From the NCBI GenBank assembly GCA_012729455.1, contig JAAYDC010000011.1, positions 1 through 64,000 of the forward strand: a stretch of DNA of 64,000 bases, written 5' to 3'. This document shows, in pieces, positions 1 through 8,351 of this stretch; position 1 is the stretch's first letter, and each line of letters starts with the position of its first letter. The translations under genes and the position numbers were made by a program. The notes below the pieces were generated by a model. It was not told where the DNA came from. It made no database searches and worked only from the letters and a program-made list of their open reading frames with translations. Source of the DNA: Chloroflexota bacterium (lineage in GTDB: Bacteria; Chloroflexota; Anaerolineae; UBA1429).

Positions 1-107
1 CGAAGCGGAGAGGGCACACCCGGACCCATACCGAACCCGGCAGTTAAGCTCTCCAGCGCCGATGGTACTTCCCTGGTAACGGGGCGGGAGAGTAGGTCAT
101 CGCCAAG
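1..107 (+). rRNA. rrf: 5S ribosomal RNA, 5' end cut by the window
   Basis: The first ~107 bases carry the conserved 5S rRNA core: the CGAACCCGGCAGTTAAG segment at about 33-49, the CGCCGATGGTACT segment at 57-69 and the terminal GGGAGAGTAGG at 86-96. About 10-15 bases of the 5' strand of helix I lie outside the window. The mature 3' end is approximate. It probably ends an rRNA operon lying to the left. Confidence 0.93.
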
Positions 108-143
108 TGGCCTCTTGCTGTTTGGCAAACACCTGTCAAATTC

Positions 144-172
144 TTGACTGGGCACCTGCAGCAGCCTATAAT
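144..172 (+). promoter_or_regulatory. Sigma70-type promoter
   Basis: TTGACT (144-149), a 17-bp spacer and a perfect TATAAT (167-172). It lies 50 bp upstream of the thioredoxin-fold reading frame at 223 and separates that gene from the rRNA operon. Confidence 0.75.
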
Positions 173-222
173 CCGCCTTGGTGTCGATTAAACAATAGTA
201 AGCGTCTAATGATAGGAGCGTG

Positions 223-548
223 ATGGAAGCAGAAAAACTGGTCAAGGTCGTGATCCTCGGTAACAGCGAGGACGAGATCTGCCGAGGTGGTTGAGGGCCA
301 GACGGTCTTCGGAGGAGACCGCAGAGATCACCTGCAACCTGGTAAAACGTCTGTATGGCGACAAGGTCAGGGTCGAGTATTACGACATGGCTATGCCCGA
401 TGAGGCTGCCAGCCAAGCCCATCTCGTAGCCAAAGTGCCCGGCAACCGTCAGTTTTACCCGATGGTCTTTATCAATGACGAATTGAAATCAGTCGGCAGC
501 GCCGAATACCACCAAGTGCTTTACCTGGTGCGCGAAACCATCGACTGA
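223..548 (+). pseudogene. Small thioredoxin-fold (YuzD-like) protein, frameshifted
   Basis: An ATG at 223 preceded by AGGAG (214-218) opens a frame that reads MEAEKLVKVVILGNSEDEIC and stops at 292-294. The rest of the protein continues in the -1 frame from about 285 to 548, ending ...GSAEYHQVLYLVRETID. Joined, this gives about 107 residues. The pattern (an initial beta-strand with a Cys, then a helix, a YYDMA segment, a FYPMVFINDEL strand and a final GSAEYHQV helix) resembles the YuzD/DUF1462 family of thioredoxin-fold proteins, so the assignment rests on pattern only. The break falls just after the Cys, where a CxxC would be expected. Promoter, ribosome site and terminator are all intact, so this may be a sequencing indel rather than true decay. 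No slippery heptamer is visible. Confidence 0.6.
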
Positions 549-561
549 TTCATCCGCAACC

Positions 562-593
562 AACGCCCGTGTGAACCCACACGGGCGTTTTGT
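562..593 (+). terminator. Rho-independent terminator
   Basis: Perfect 12-bp stem AACGCCCGTGTG / CACACGGGCGTT (562-573 and 578-589) with an AACC loop, followed by TTTG. It terminates the thioredoxin-fold gene and abuts the end of the convergent Lon-like gene. Confidence 0.8.
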
Positions 594-3052
594 TATGCCG
601 AGGGAGGTTCCTCAAGCTTGTCCTGCGCGCAATCTCTGAGCGCCTTTTCGGGCGCTGCGTTGGTCTGCTGGGCGATTTTCTCCAGCAAGCCGCGATATTC
701 CTCGAGTTTGGCGCTCACGCGCGCAAAGATGCTCCCTTCCGGATAATTGCCCTGCTCGTCGACTTCGCCGGCGGGTACCCCCGTCAGCAACTCGATACCC
801 TGTTCGATAGTGTCGACCGCGTACACCCGGAACTTGCCCGCCTCGACCGCTTCAACCACATCCTCGCGCAGCATCAGGTGCTGCACGTTGGCCGAAGGAA
901 TCAACACGCCCTGCGTGCCCGTCAGGCCCAGGCGCTGACAGACGTCGAAAAAGCCCTCGACCTTGGCGTTCACCCCGCCGATTGCCTGGATCTGCCCAAA
1001 CTGGTTTACAGAGCCCGTCACCGCCAAATCCTGGCGGATGGGTGCTTCCGCCAGGCTGGAAAGGATCGCATACAGCTCGGTGGATGAAGCGCTATCTCCC
1101 TCCACGCCGGTGTAAAGCTGTTCGAACGTGATGGTGGCTGATATCGAGAGCGGGGATTTCTGGGCAAAACACGCTTCAAGGTACGACGAAAGGATCAGCT
1201 GACCTTTGTCGTGGATCGGTCCGCTCATCTTGACCTCGCGGTCGATGCTGACGACCCCGCGGCGCCCGATAAAGGTTTGCGCGCTCACCCGCGAGGGAAT
1301 GCCAAACTGCCAGCCCAGCGCCTGGATGACCGACAGGCCGTTGATCTGGCCGACATGGCTGCCCTGTACGTCGATCTTGATTACCGCGTCTTCGATCGTC
1401 TCGCGGTAGCGCTCGGCGGTATGGTCTTGCCGATAGATGCGCTCCATCATCGAACGGCGCACATCCTCGACCTCGACCAGGTTGTGCCCGGCTTTTTGGG
1501 CATAGTAGGCCGCCTCGCGGATGATATCCGCCACTTGTGCCATGCGCGTGCTGAGGCGTTTTTGGTCCTCAACCAGGCGGCTGGCAGCATCGATCACATA
1601 CGCCACGGCGTCGCGCGTAAAATGCAACAGACCCTCCTTGCGACACAACCCGGCTACAAAGCGGGCATAATCCTCGAGGATTTCGGCATCTTTGGTGACT
1701 TGCGAGACGAACTGGGCTTTGATCTTGAACAACTCGGCAAAGTCCTCGTCATAGGTATAGAGGAGCTCGTAGAGCTGTTCATCGCCGATGATCACGACCT
1801 TGACATCCAGCGGGATCGGTTCGGGTTCGAGCGAGACGGTGGTGACAACACCATAGAACGAGACCATTTCTTCGATCTTGATCTGGCGTGACCGCAGCGA
1901 GCGCTTGAGGGCATCCCACGCTAACGGATTGGACAGCAGGTTCTTGGCTTCTACTACCAGGTAGCCGCCGTTGGCGCGATGCAGGGAGCCGGCGCGGATC
2001 TGGGTGAAATCTGTCACCATGGTGCCAAACTCGGCACGATGCTCAATGCGGCCGATCAGGTTGGCATAGGTCGGGTTATCCTCGATGACGATCGGTGCAA
2101 AGTCGCAGGTTTGCGATTCGGTGAGCACGTTAACGCGATAGTTTTCCAGGAAGCGATCGCGCGGTGCTTCGCGCCCAAGCAGCAAAGGCTGCGCTTCGGC
2201 AGGGGCGATCAGGTTCTGGGCGTTGCTGATGGCGTCTTCGCGGACAGCCGTGAGGAACTCGGCTACCTTGGTGTTGGCGTACTTGCTCATCAGGTCGGCC
2301 AGGGACTGGTCAACCACGAACCCGGCGATGTCGCGTGTCACCTTTTCCAGAGCCTGGCGGCCGTTGCGTTCCAGCTGGCGCGTCAGGCGCATGGTTTTAC
2401 CAAACTGCTCCTGGATCTCGGGGCGAAAGTTCTCGTACCTGGTTTTTACTTTGTCGGGCAGCTTTTCGTACTGCTCGTCGGTCAGGGGCTGGCCTTCGGC
2501 AATCGGCGCAATCACCATACGCGATTCGCCGCGGATCAACGTAAAGCTGCGTTCACGCAAATAGGCTTCGAGCTCCTGGTAAAGCATCATCTGCTGGCGC
2601 TGCATCGCCAGAATAATCTCACGGCGGCGCTGCTCAAAGACCTCGCCCTCGAACGCCATCGGGATATCGCGGCGCAGCTGCACGATGAGGGCGTCCATCT
2701 CGCTGCGCAATACTTTGGATTCACCGCATAGCAGGGCCAGTGCTTGCGGGTAGCGCGCATCGCGAAAGTTATTGACATAGCACCAATCCTGCGGGGCCGG
2801 ACGCAGGCTGGCACGCTGTTCCAGGAACTGGCGCACTACCGTGGTGCGCCCGGAACCAGCCGGCCCCACTGCAAAAATGTTGTAACCAGCGGAGTCTATG
2901 TCGATGCCGAAATCGATCGCCTGGATGGCACGGTCCTGGCCGATGATGCGGTCGAGCGGCTCGATTTCAGAGGTATTGCCAAAGGCCAGGGCATCCAGGT
3001 TGGTGCGCGGCCGCAGCTGTTGGGGTGTGAGCACGAATTGTTCTTGATCCAC
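593..3052 (-). CDS. Lon-like ATP-dependent protease (AAA_32/LonB type)
   Basis: About 819 residues. After a short N-terminal segment comes an AAA+ module with the P-loop GPAGSGRT at about residues 63-70. A long inserted helical region and a second ATPase-like part follow. The C-terminal S16 protease domain has the nucleophile in GDSASSTELYAILS (about residue 653) and the dyad lysine in GGVNAKVEGF (about residue 695). This is the soluble Lon-like family, distinct from classical LonA, and is expected to be an ATP-dependent cytoplasmic protease. The GTG at 3052 is preferred because GGAGGG (3058-3063) lies 5 bases upstream; the frame stays open 12 codons further. It is the last gene of the yebC-ruvC-ruvA cluster, 22 bp after ruvA. 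Confidence 0.88.
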   Translation of the reverse strand: MDQEQFVLTPQQLRPRTNLDALAFGNTSEIEPLDRIIGQDRAIQAIDFGIDIDSAGYNIFAVGPAGSGRTTVVRQFLEQRASLRPAPQDWCYVNNFRDARYPQALALLCGESKVLRSEMDALIVQLRRDIPMAFEGEVFEQRRREIILAMQRQQMMLYQELEAYLRERSFTLIRGESRMVIAPIAEGQPLTDEQYEKLPDKVKTRYENFRPEIQEQFGKTMRLTRQLERNGRQALEKVTRDIAGFVVDQSLADLMSKYANTKVAEFLTAVREDAISNAQNLIAPAEAQPLLLGREAPRDRFLENYRVNVLTESQTCDFAPIVIEDNPTYANLIGRIEHRAEFGTMVTDFTQIRAGSLHRANGGYLVVEAKNLLSNPLAWDALKRSLRSRQIKIEEMVSFYGVVTTVSLEPEPIPLDVKVVIIGDEQLYELLYTYDEDFAELFKIKAQFVSQVTKDAEILEDYARFVAGLCRKEGLLHFTRDAVAYVIDAASRLVEDQKRLSTRMAQVADIIREAAYYAQKAGHNLVEVEDVRRSMMERIYRQDHTAERYRETIEDAVIKIDVQGSHVGQINGLSVIQALGWQFGIPSRVSAQTFIGRRGVVSIDREVKMSGPIHDKGQLILSSYLEACFAQKSPLSISATITFEQLYTGVEGDSASSTELYAILSSLAEAPIRQDLAVTGSVNQFGQIQAIGGVNAKVEGFFDVCQRLGLTGTQGVLIPSANVQHLMLREDVVEAVEAGKFRVYAVDTIEQGIELLTGVPAGEVDEQGNYPEGSIFARVSAKLEEYRGLLEKIAQQTNAAPEKALRDCAQDKLEEPPSA

Positions 3053-3074
3053 GGTTACCCTCCAAAATAGACGC

Positions 3075-3653
3075 CTAGCGCGACCCAAGGTAGCGCAGCG
3101 CCGTCAGGATGCGTTCATCCAACTGGGAGATGCTGGGCGGGACCTGACTGAGGGCCTGCTGCGCCTCGGCCAGGGTATAGCCCAACGACAGCAGGGCACT
3201 GACGGCGTCATCCTCCGCCGGATTGATCCAGCCGCGTTCCTGGGCGGTGCCCACCTGGATGCGTTCGTTCAGGTCAATCACCAGGCGTTGGGCCGTCTTG
3301 CGTCCGATACCGGGCACGCGTGAAAGGGCGGTCACATCGCCGTGCGCGATGGCGTCGCGCAGTGCTTCGGGCGTAAAGCTGCTTACTATCGCCAACGCTG
3401 TGCGCGGTCCCACCCCTTGCACGCCCAAAAGGGTACGAAAGATCGACAGTTCGTCGCGGGTTAGAAAGCCATACAGGGCTATGTCGGTCTCTGATACCTT
3501 TAAGTGAGTATGCAGAAGCAGCTTGTCGCCCACGCGTATCTGGCTGGCAGTCCCAGTGGCAGGAACGTTGACCAGGTAGCCCACACCGTTCACATCCAGG
3601 ATCAGGACACCCTCATCAACCCACTGAACGATGCCATGCAAGCTGGCTATCAT
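3075..3653 (-). CDS. ruvA: Holliday junction DNA helicase subunit RuvA
   Basis: 192 residues, normal for RuvA. It starts MIASLHGIVQW, has an N-terminal OB fold (VNGVGYLVNV), a tandem helix-hairpin-helix region (LLGVQGVGPRTALAIVS and VPGIGRKTAQRLVIDL) and a small C-terminal domain (ALLSLGYTLAEAQQAL) that contacts RuvB. RuvA tetramers bind four-way junctions and load RuvB. The start codon overlaps the ruvC stop in ATGA, so the two are probably translationally coupled. RuvB is encoded separately at 48048. Confidence 0.96.
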   Translation of the reverse strand: MIASLHGIVQWVDEGVLILDVNGVGYLVNVPATGTASQIRVGDKLLLHTHLKVSETDIALYGFLTRDELSIFRTLLGVQGVGPRTALAIVSSFTPEALRDAIAHGDVTALSRVPGIGRKTAQRLVIDLNERIQVGTAQERGWINPAEDDAVSALLSLGYTLAEAQQALSQVPPSISQLDERILTALRYLGSR

Positions 3654-4156
3654 GGGGCAGCCTCCTCACTGCGCGTGATCGCTTCCCAGCGTGCGCTGTG
3701 GTGGTAACAGATAGCGATCGCCAGAGCGTCGGCAGCATCATCCGGCTTGACGGTGGTGCTGAGGCCCAGCAGGAGCGCGATCATGTGCTGCACCTGCGAT
3801 TTATCGGCCTGGCCATAGCCAGAGATCGCCTGCTTAATCTGCATCGGGGTATATTCAAAAATCGGCAGCTGGTGTTCTGCCAGGGTCAGCAGGATCACCC
3901 CTCTGGCCTGGCCGACTGAGATGGCCGTGCGCGAGTTGTTGCCGAAAAAGAGCTGCTCGACGGCAGCCACATCCGGTGAAAACGAAACCAGCAGCTCGTT
4001 GAGCTGCTGGTGCAGGTGCATCAGGCGTTCAGCAGGTTGCTGGTTAGCGGGTGTGGTGATGACGCCATATTGGACCAGTTCCAACTCCTGATCCTGGTTA
4101 TCGATGATGCCATAACCAGTGATCGCGATCCCCGGATCAATCCCCAATACGCGCAT
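3650..4156 (-). CDS. ruvC: Crossover junction endodeoxyribonuclease RuvC
   Basis: 168 residues starting MRVLGIDPGIAITGYGIID. The first acidic catalytic residue is in GIDPG. AAVEQLFFGNNSRTAISVGQ supplies the second and KPDDAADALAIAICY the C-terminal Asp pair of the RNase H-like fold. It cleaves Holliday junctions symmetrically with Mg2+. ATG 4156 and the adjacent GTG 4159 are both possible starts, and the GTG/ATG directly follows the yebC stop. The 3' end overlaps ruvA by 4 bp. Confidence 0.95.
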   Translation of the reverse strand: MRVLGIDPGIAITGYGIIDNQDQELELVQYGVITTPANQQPAERLMHLHQQLNELLVSFSPDVAAVEQLFFGNNSRTAISVGQARGVILLTLAEHQLPIFEYTPMQIKQAISGYGQADKSQVQHMIALLLGLSTTVKPDDAADALAIAICYHHSARWEAITRSEEAAP

Positions 4157-4159
4157 CAC

Positions 4160-4918
4160 TCATTCGGTTTCGGCTTCGTATTTGGCCGCCAGCTCGTCGG
4201 TGATGTCCAGGTTAGTGTAGACGTTTTGCACATCTTCGAGCTCTTCGAGCTCGTCGATCATGCGCATCGTTTGAAAGGCTTCCTTGTCGCCGAGATTCAT
4301 CAGCGTTGCCGGAACCCAGGCCAACTCGGCGGTTTCAATGGTATAGCTGTCCGCCAGAGCTTCTTGCACGGTTTTGAGGTCGCGCGGGTTGGTGTAAATC
4401 GTCACAACATCGTCGCTGGATTCCACATCCTCGGCTCCGGCATCGATCGCCATCAGCGAGATCTCGTCGGCGTCGGATTCAGAGGCGTCGATCTCGATCA
4501 GCCCCTTGCGGCTGAACATCCAGGCCACGCTGCCGTCGGCGCCGAGGTTGCCCCCATGCCGGCTAAAGCTGCGGCGTACGTCCGAGACGGTACGGTTGCG
4601 GTTATCCGAGAGGGTCTCGACGATCACAGCGGTGCCGTGCGGGCCATACCCCTCGTAGAGCGCCTCAACGAGATCGACGCCGCCGCCAGCTGCCCCCGAA
4701 CCGCGCTTGATTGCACGGTCGATGTTATCCTTGGGCATGTTGGCCTGGCGCGCCTTGTCGAGGATCAGCCGCAGCCTAAAGTTCGATTCCGGGTCAGGGC
4801 CGCTCTCACGTACCGCCACAACAATTTCATGCCCGATCTTGGTAAATAGCTGCCCACGTTTGGCGTCGGCTGCTCCCTTGGAGCGCTTGATCGTTGCCCA
4901 TTTGCTGTGCCCTGACAT
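4160..4918 (-). CDS. yebC: YebC/PmpR family protein (TACO1-like)
   Basis: 252 residues starting MSGHSKWATIKRSKGAADAKRG, the family signature. GESGPDPESNFRLRLI-type and NRTVSDVRRSFSRHGGNLG segments follow. YebC proteins act as transcription regulators and, as shown more recently for some members, help ribosomes translate proline-rich stretches; which role applies here cannot be told from the sequence. The ATG at 4918 is chosen because AGGAGG lies 8 bases upstream; the open frame starts six codons earlier. It is the first gene of the yebC-ruvC-ruvA-Lon unit, a common order around ruvC. Confidence 0.95.
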   Translation of the reverse strand: MSGHSKWATIKRSKGAADAKRGQLFTKIGHEIVVAVRESGPDPESNFRLRLILDKARQANMPKDNIDRAIKRGSGAAGGGVDLVEALYEGYGPHGTAVIVETLSDNRNRTVSDVRRSFSRHGGNLGADGSVAWMFSRKGLIEIDASESDADEISLMAIDAGAEDVESSDDVVTIYTNPRDLKTVQEALADSYTIETAELAWVPATLMNLGDKEAFQTMRMIDELEELEDVQNVYTNLDITDELAAKYEAETE

Positions 4919-4950
4919 CGTTATGTCCTCCTGCAAAAGAATACAACACT

Positions 4951-4979
4951 ATTATATGCTGCAGACCTGTTATGACCAA
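4951..4979 (-). promoter_or_regulatory. Promoter of the yebC-ruvCA-lon operon
   Basis: On the minus strand: TTGGTC (4979-4974), a 17-bp spacer and a perfect TATAAT (4956-4951). Transcription would start about 25 bp before the yebC start codon. It lies in the 67-bp gap after the ftsK stop. Confidence 0.7.
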
Positions 4980-4985
4980 GGTTTT

Positions 4986-6551
4986 TCATGAGAGGTCGAT
5001 GGCATCCTCATCAGAGTCGCCAAAGGGATCGTCCTCTTCATCCGCTTCATCTTTATCTTCCGAATCGTCATCGGCGGTTTCATCAACTTGGATGACTGTG
5101 CGCGTGCGGCCGCCTACCTCGGGCGGACCGACTACGCCGATCTCCTGCAGCTGGTCGATCAGACGAGCGGCGCGCGGGTAACCGATGCGCATCTGGCGCT
5201 GCAGGAAGGAGGCCGACGCCTGGTTGTGCTCGCGCACCAGCTCAGCAGCCTGCTGCAACAGGGCATCGTCACCCTCGGGTTGCTCCAGCTCCATGCCCTC
5301 CCAGGGGGCGGGTGGCTCTTCACTGGGCAGCACGTCCTGCAGTTTGACCTTGCGCCAATACGAAACCAGCGCCTCCAGCTCTTTATCAAATACATAGCAG
5401 CCCTGGATACGCTCGAGTTTGGGCGAATCAGGCGCCATAAAGAGCATGTCGCCGCTTCCGAGCAGCTTTTCGGCACCGGGGGCATCTAGGATCACCCGCG
5501 AATCGACCTGCGAGGTCGCTAAAAAGCTGATGCGCGCTGGAAAGTTGGCCTTGATCAAGCCAGTTACCACATCCACCGACGGGCGCTGTGTGGCGATCAC
5601 CAGGTGGATGCCAGTAGCGCGCGCCATCTGGGCGATGCGGCAGAGGGTCTGCTCGACGTCATCGGGGGCAGCCAGCATCATATCGGCCAGCTCGTCGATG
5701 ATCACCACAATCATCGGCATGTTTTCCAGCTCTTTGGTGGCGGTCAGCTTGTTATAGCTGCCGATATCGCGTACGCCCAACTTGGCAAACTCGGTATAGC
5801 GCCGTTCCATCTCGCGCGTGACCCAGCGCAGCGCCACAATGACCTTGCCGGTATCCACCACCACCGGCGCGATCAGGTGAGGGATGCCGTTATAGTTGGT
5901 CAGCTCGACGCGCTTGGGGTCGACCAGCAGCAGCTTGACCTGCTCGGGCTGGTTAAAGAACAGCAGAGAGGCAATAATAGCGTTCAGGCAGACACTCTTG
6001 CCAGAACTGGTGGCGCCTGCTACCAGCAGATGCGGCATGGCGGCCAGGTTGGCGACCACCGCCTGTCCCGAAACATCGCGCCCTAACGCGATGCGCAGCG
6101 GCGGTTTGGCGTCGTTAAATTGGGGGCTCTCGAGTACACCGCGCAAGCCTACCAGGGCTTTGGCGCTGTTGGGAACCTCGATGCCCACCACCCCGCGGCC
6201 TGGCACGGGCGCCTCCATGCGGATCGGCGAAGCCGCCAGAGCCAGCGCCAAGTCGTTGGAAAGCGACAAAATCTTGCTGACGCGCACCTTGACCTGTTTG
6301 GTGTTGCCGTCACGATCCTGGCTCTCTATAAAGCCGGGTTCCAACCCGAACTGGGTCACAACCGGCCCGCGGTGCCACTCGACCACTTTGACGGGGAGGC
6401 CAAAGGCGTGAAAGGTCTTTTCAATGGTCTCGGCCTGTTGGCGTGCAGAGCGTTCGTCGTCATCCATCCCCTGGTCGGGCATCAGGATATCCAGCGACGG
6501 CAAGCCCTGCGGAGTGGCCTTGGTACGCAGATTAGCAGCGGGTTGGCGCAC
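4986..6551 (-). CDS. ftsK: FtsK/SpoIIIE DNA translocase, motor and gamma part
   Basis: This frame holds the alpha/beta motor and gamma domain: a start region with DEERSARQQ-type helix and VVEWHRGPVVTQFGLEPG, Walker A GATSSGKSVCLN, Walker B PMIVVIIDELADMML, the QRPSVDVVTGLIKANFPARI motif and the C-terminal winged helix (LVREHNQASASFLQRQ...RAARLIDQLQ). The extreme C-terminus is an acidic tail. The first start codon in this frame is a GTG at 6551, but the protein should be continuous with the membrane domain at 6584-7276. The frames are separated by a run of 11 C (minus strand) at 6589-6599. One C more or two fewer would join them. The intact enzyme pumps DNA at the division septum. Confidence 0.9.
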   Translation of the reverse strand: MRQPAANLRTKATPQGLPSLDILMPDQGMDDDERSARQQAETIEKTFHAFGLPVKVVEWHRGPVVTQFGLEPGFIESQDRDGNTKQVKVRVSKILSLSNDLALALAASPIRMEAPVPGRGVVGIEVPNSAKALVGLRGVLESPQFNDAKPPLRIALGRDVSGQAVVANLAAMPHLLVAGATSSGKSVCLNAIIASLLFFNQPEQVKLLLVDPKRVELTNYNGIPHLIAPVVVDTGKVIVALRWVTREMERRYTEFAKLGVRDIGSYNKLTATKELENMPMIVVIIDELADMMLAAPDDVEQTLCRIAQMARATGIHLVIATQRPSVDVVTGLIKANFPARISFLATSQVDSRVILDAPGAEKLLGSGDMLFMAPDSPKLERIQGCYVFDKELEALVSYWRKVKLQDVLPSEEPPAPWEGMELEQPEGDDALLQQAAELVREHNQASASFLQRQMRIGYPRAARLIDQLQEIGVVGPPEVGGRTRTVIQVDETADDDSEDKDEADEEDDPFGDSDEDAIDLS

Positions 6552-6583
6552 CGGTTTAGGCGGTTTAGCCGCGGCGACAGGCT

Positions 6584-7276
6584 TTACAGGGGGGGGGGGC
6601 TTGTCAGAGGCTCAGGGGCAGGGCGTTGTGCTGGGATGCGGTAGGGTGGTTCGGCCACAGGTGCTTCGGGTGGAAAGAATAGCTGGCGGGCCTTGGTGCG
6701 CAATGCGCACACGCCGGATGCCAGATAGCCAAACAACCTCGCGAACAGGCTGCGCGCTTCGCTCCAGCCCGTGCCAGTCGCAATCATCAGTGCCAGGATA
6801 AAGACGATCGCCATCAAGACCAGACCGGCAGCGCGCCCGAACCGGGGCGTGACCAGCGAGGAGATTCCCCAGCCCAGATAACCGCCGCCGCGGCCGGCGC
6901 GTGCCAGCGCCTCTGCATCGGGGCCTGCGGCGGTGTGAATAAAGCCCAGCAGCACCAGGTAGGCCAGCAACCATCCAATCGTACTGCGTACGCGCGGCTG
7001 CAGGTGCGGCTCGCAATAATCCCAGGCGATCAGCATCACAGAGCCTGCCAGCCAGCCGAGCGCCACCAGAAAAGCCCCGATCGGGCCAAACATCTGTCGC
7101 AGGGTACGTGCCCAGCCCTCGCCAATCAGCCCTTGTCCGCTAAAGATCAGGGTGATAAGCGTTACCACGCTGATGAGGCTGAGCAGCACGGCCCACAGTT
7201 CGCGCCTGGCCAGCAGCGAACCGGAACGTGGCTGAGTGCGCCCGCTGGGGCGGCGCACCGTGCGCGGATTTTTCAT
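6584..7276 (-). CDS. ftsK: FtsK N-terminal membrane domain (frame-separated)
   Basis: 230 residues in a different frame from the motor. A basic N-terminus is followed by four hydrophobic segments (LWAVLLSLISVVTLITLIF, IGAFLVALGWLAGSVMLIAW, TIGWLLAYLVLLGFIHTA, GLVLMAIVFILALMIATG). This is the FtsK 4TM anchor. A proline-rich linker (PEAPVAEPPYRIPAQRPAPEP) then runs into the poly-C tract and stops at once. As written, the product would be a membrane anchor without a motor. It starts at ATG 7276, overlapping the stop of the upstream S1-protein gene in ATGA. Confidence 0.85.
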   Translation of the reverse strand: MKNPRTVRRPSGRTQPRSGSLLARRELWAVLLSLISVVTLITLIFSGQGLIGEGWARTLRQMFGPIGAFLVALGWLAGSVMLIAWDYCEPHLQPRVRSTIGWLLAYLVLLGFIHTAAGPDAEALARAGRGGGYLGWGISSLVTPRFGRAAGLVLMAIVFILALMIATGTGWSEARSLFARLFGYLASGVCALRTKARQLFFPPEAPVAEPPYRIPAQRPAPEPLTSPPPL

Positions 7277-8241
7277 GGCAGAACCTGCGGCTGCTCGGAA
7301 AGAGGCATGTCGGCCTGGCGGATACTGAGACCCAGGCGGTTGTTGCGGGCATCGATGCGCATGATGCGCACACGGATCTGGTCGCCAACCTCGACTGTCG
7401 CGGTGGGCGACTCGGGTGGGGTGACTTCGGGCAGCTCCGAAATATGCACCAGGCCTTCGAGGCCATCCTCAATCTGGGCAAAGACGCCAAAATCGACGAT
7501 GTTGGTTACCACCGCCGTGATATCCTGCCCGACATGGTACTTGCTTTCGACTACCGTCCAGGGATTGGGCTGCAGTCGCTTGAGGCTGAGCGCTACGCGA
7601 TGGTTCTCGCGGTCGACATCGATGATATATACCTGCGTCTCCTGACCGATCTCCAGTACCTCGCGCGGGTGCCCGATGCGCCGCCACGACAGCTCGGAGA
7701 GGTGAATCAAGCCGTCGATGCCGCCCAGATCCACAAAGGCGCCAAAATCGCACAGGTTGCTGACACGTCCGCTGCGGGTTTCGCCGGGACGGATCTCAGC
7801 CAGCAGCAGCTCGCCGTCGTGCGGGCCCCAGGCGGTAGCGCGCTCTGAAAAGACCAGGCGGTTACGCTCCTGATCAACCTCGATGACTTTGACATCGAGT
7901 TGCTGGCCGACCCAAGTGGCAAGCTTTTCAATACGCGGCTCATCGCACGAAAACACGGTCACATCGTGCAGTTGCGACGAGGGAATAAAGCCCTGCAGTT
8001 CGTTCCAGCGCACCAACAGTCCGCCGCGATTCCAGCCGATCACCGAGGCGGCAAGGATGTCACCATTGGCCATCGCCTGGTTGGCCAGCTGCCAGTCTTG
8101 TTCGAGAGTGGCAGTGGGAAGAGTATCGGTGGTGCTGGCTATTGAGCGATGTGGGCGCTGGCTGTTTTTTGCCAGTGCTTGGTAGCGCTTTTCGGCTTCG
8201 ATAATAAAGCGCTGCATATTTGCGAGATTACACGTAGCCAC
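7273..8241 (-). CDS. S1 RNA-binding domain protein (RpsA-like, 3-4 S1 repeats)
   Basis: About 322 residues with consecutive S1-type OB folds. The clearest are GETRSGRVSNLCDFGAFVDL (middle) and VGQDITAVVTNIVDFGVFAQI (C-terminal), preceded by one with GWNRGGLLVRWNELQGFIP. Each repeat ends in the IHLSEL/VHISEL strand. Such proteins bind single-stranded RNA and in many bacteria serve as a ribosomal protein S1 equivalent; this copy has fewer repeats than the six of E. coli S1. The GTG at 8241 is preferred: GGGAG lies 6-11 bases upstream and the TATAAT box overlaps the first in-frame ATG (8268), which therefore cannot be used. It is probably co-transcribed with ftsK. Confidence 0.85.
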   Translation of the reverse strand: MATCNLANMQRFIIEAEKRYQALAKNSQRPHRSIASTTDTLPTATLEQDWQLANQAMANGDILAASVIGWNRGGLLVRWNELQGFIPSSQLHDVTVFSCDEPRIEKLATWVGQQLDVKVIEVDQERNRLVFSERATAWGPHDGELLLAEIRPGETRSGRVSNLCDFGAFVDLGGIDGLIHLSELSWRRIGHPREVLEIGQETQVYIIDVDRENHRVALSLKRLQPNPWTVVESKYHVGQDITAVVTNIVDFGVFAQIEDGLEGLVHISELPEVTPPESPTATVEVGDQIRVRIMRIDARNNRLGLSIRQADMPLSEQPQVLP

Positions 8242-8266
8242 CCTAAACTCCCGATTCGGTGTCCAC

Positions 8267-8294
8267 ATTATAGATGCAGCCCTACTTCTGTCAA
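8267..8294 (-). promoter_or_regulatory. Promoter of the S1-protein/ftsK operon
   Basis: Consensus TTGACA (8294-8289), a 16-bp spacer and TATAAT (8272-8267) on the minus strand. This is one of the best promoter matches in the window, and it rules out the upstream start codon of the S1 gene. Confidence 0.8.
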
Positions 8295-8351
8295 CGCCTT
8301 GACAGATCAGCAGAAGCGTGCCAGACTAGCACAAATAAAAGTGAGCCATAT

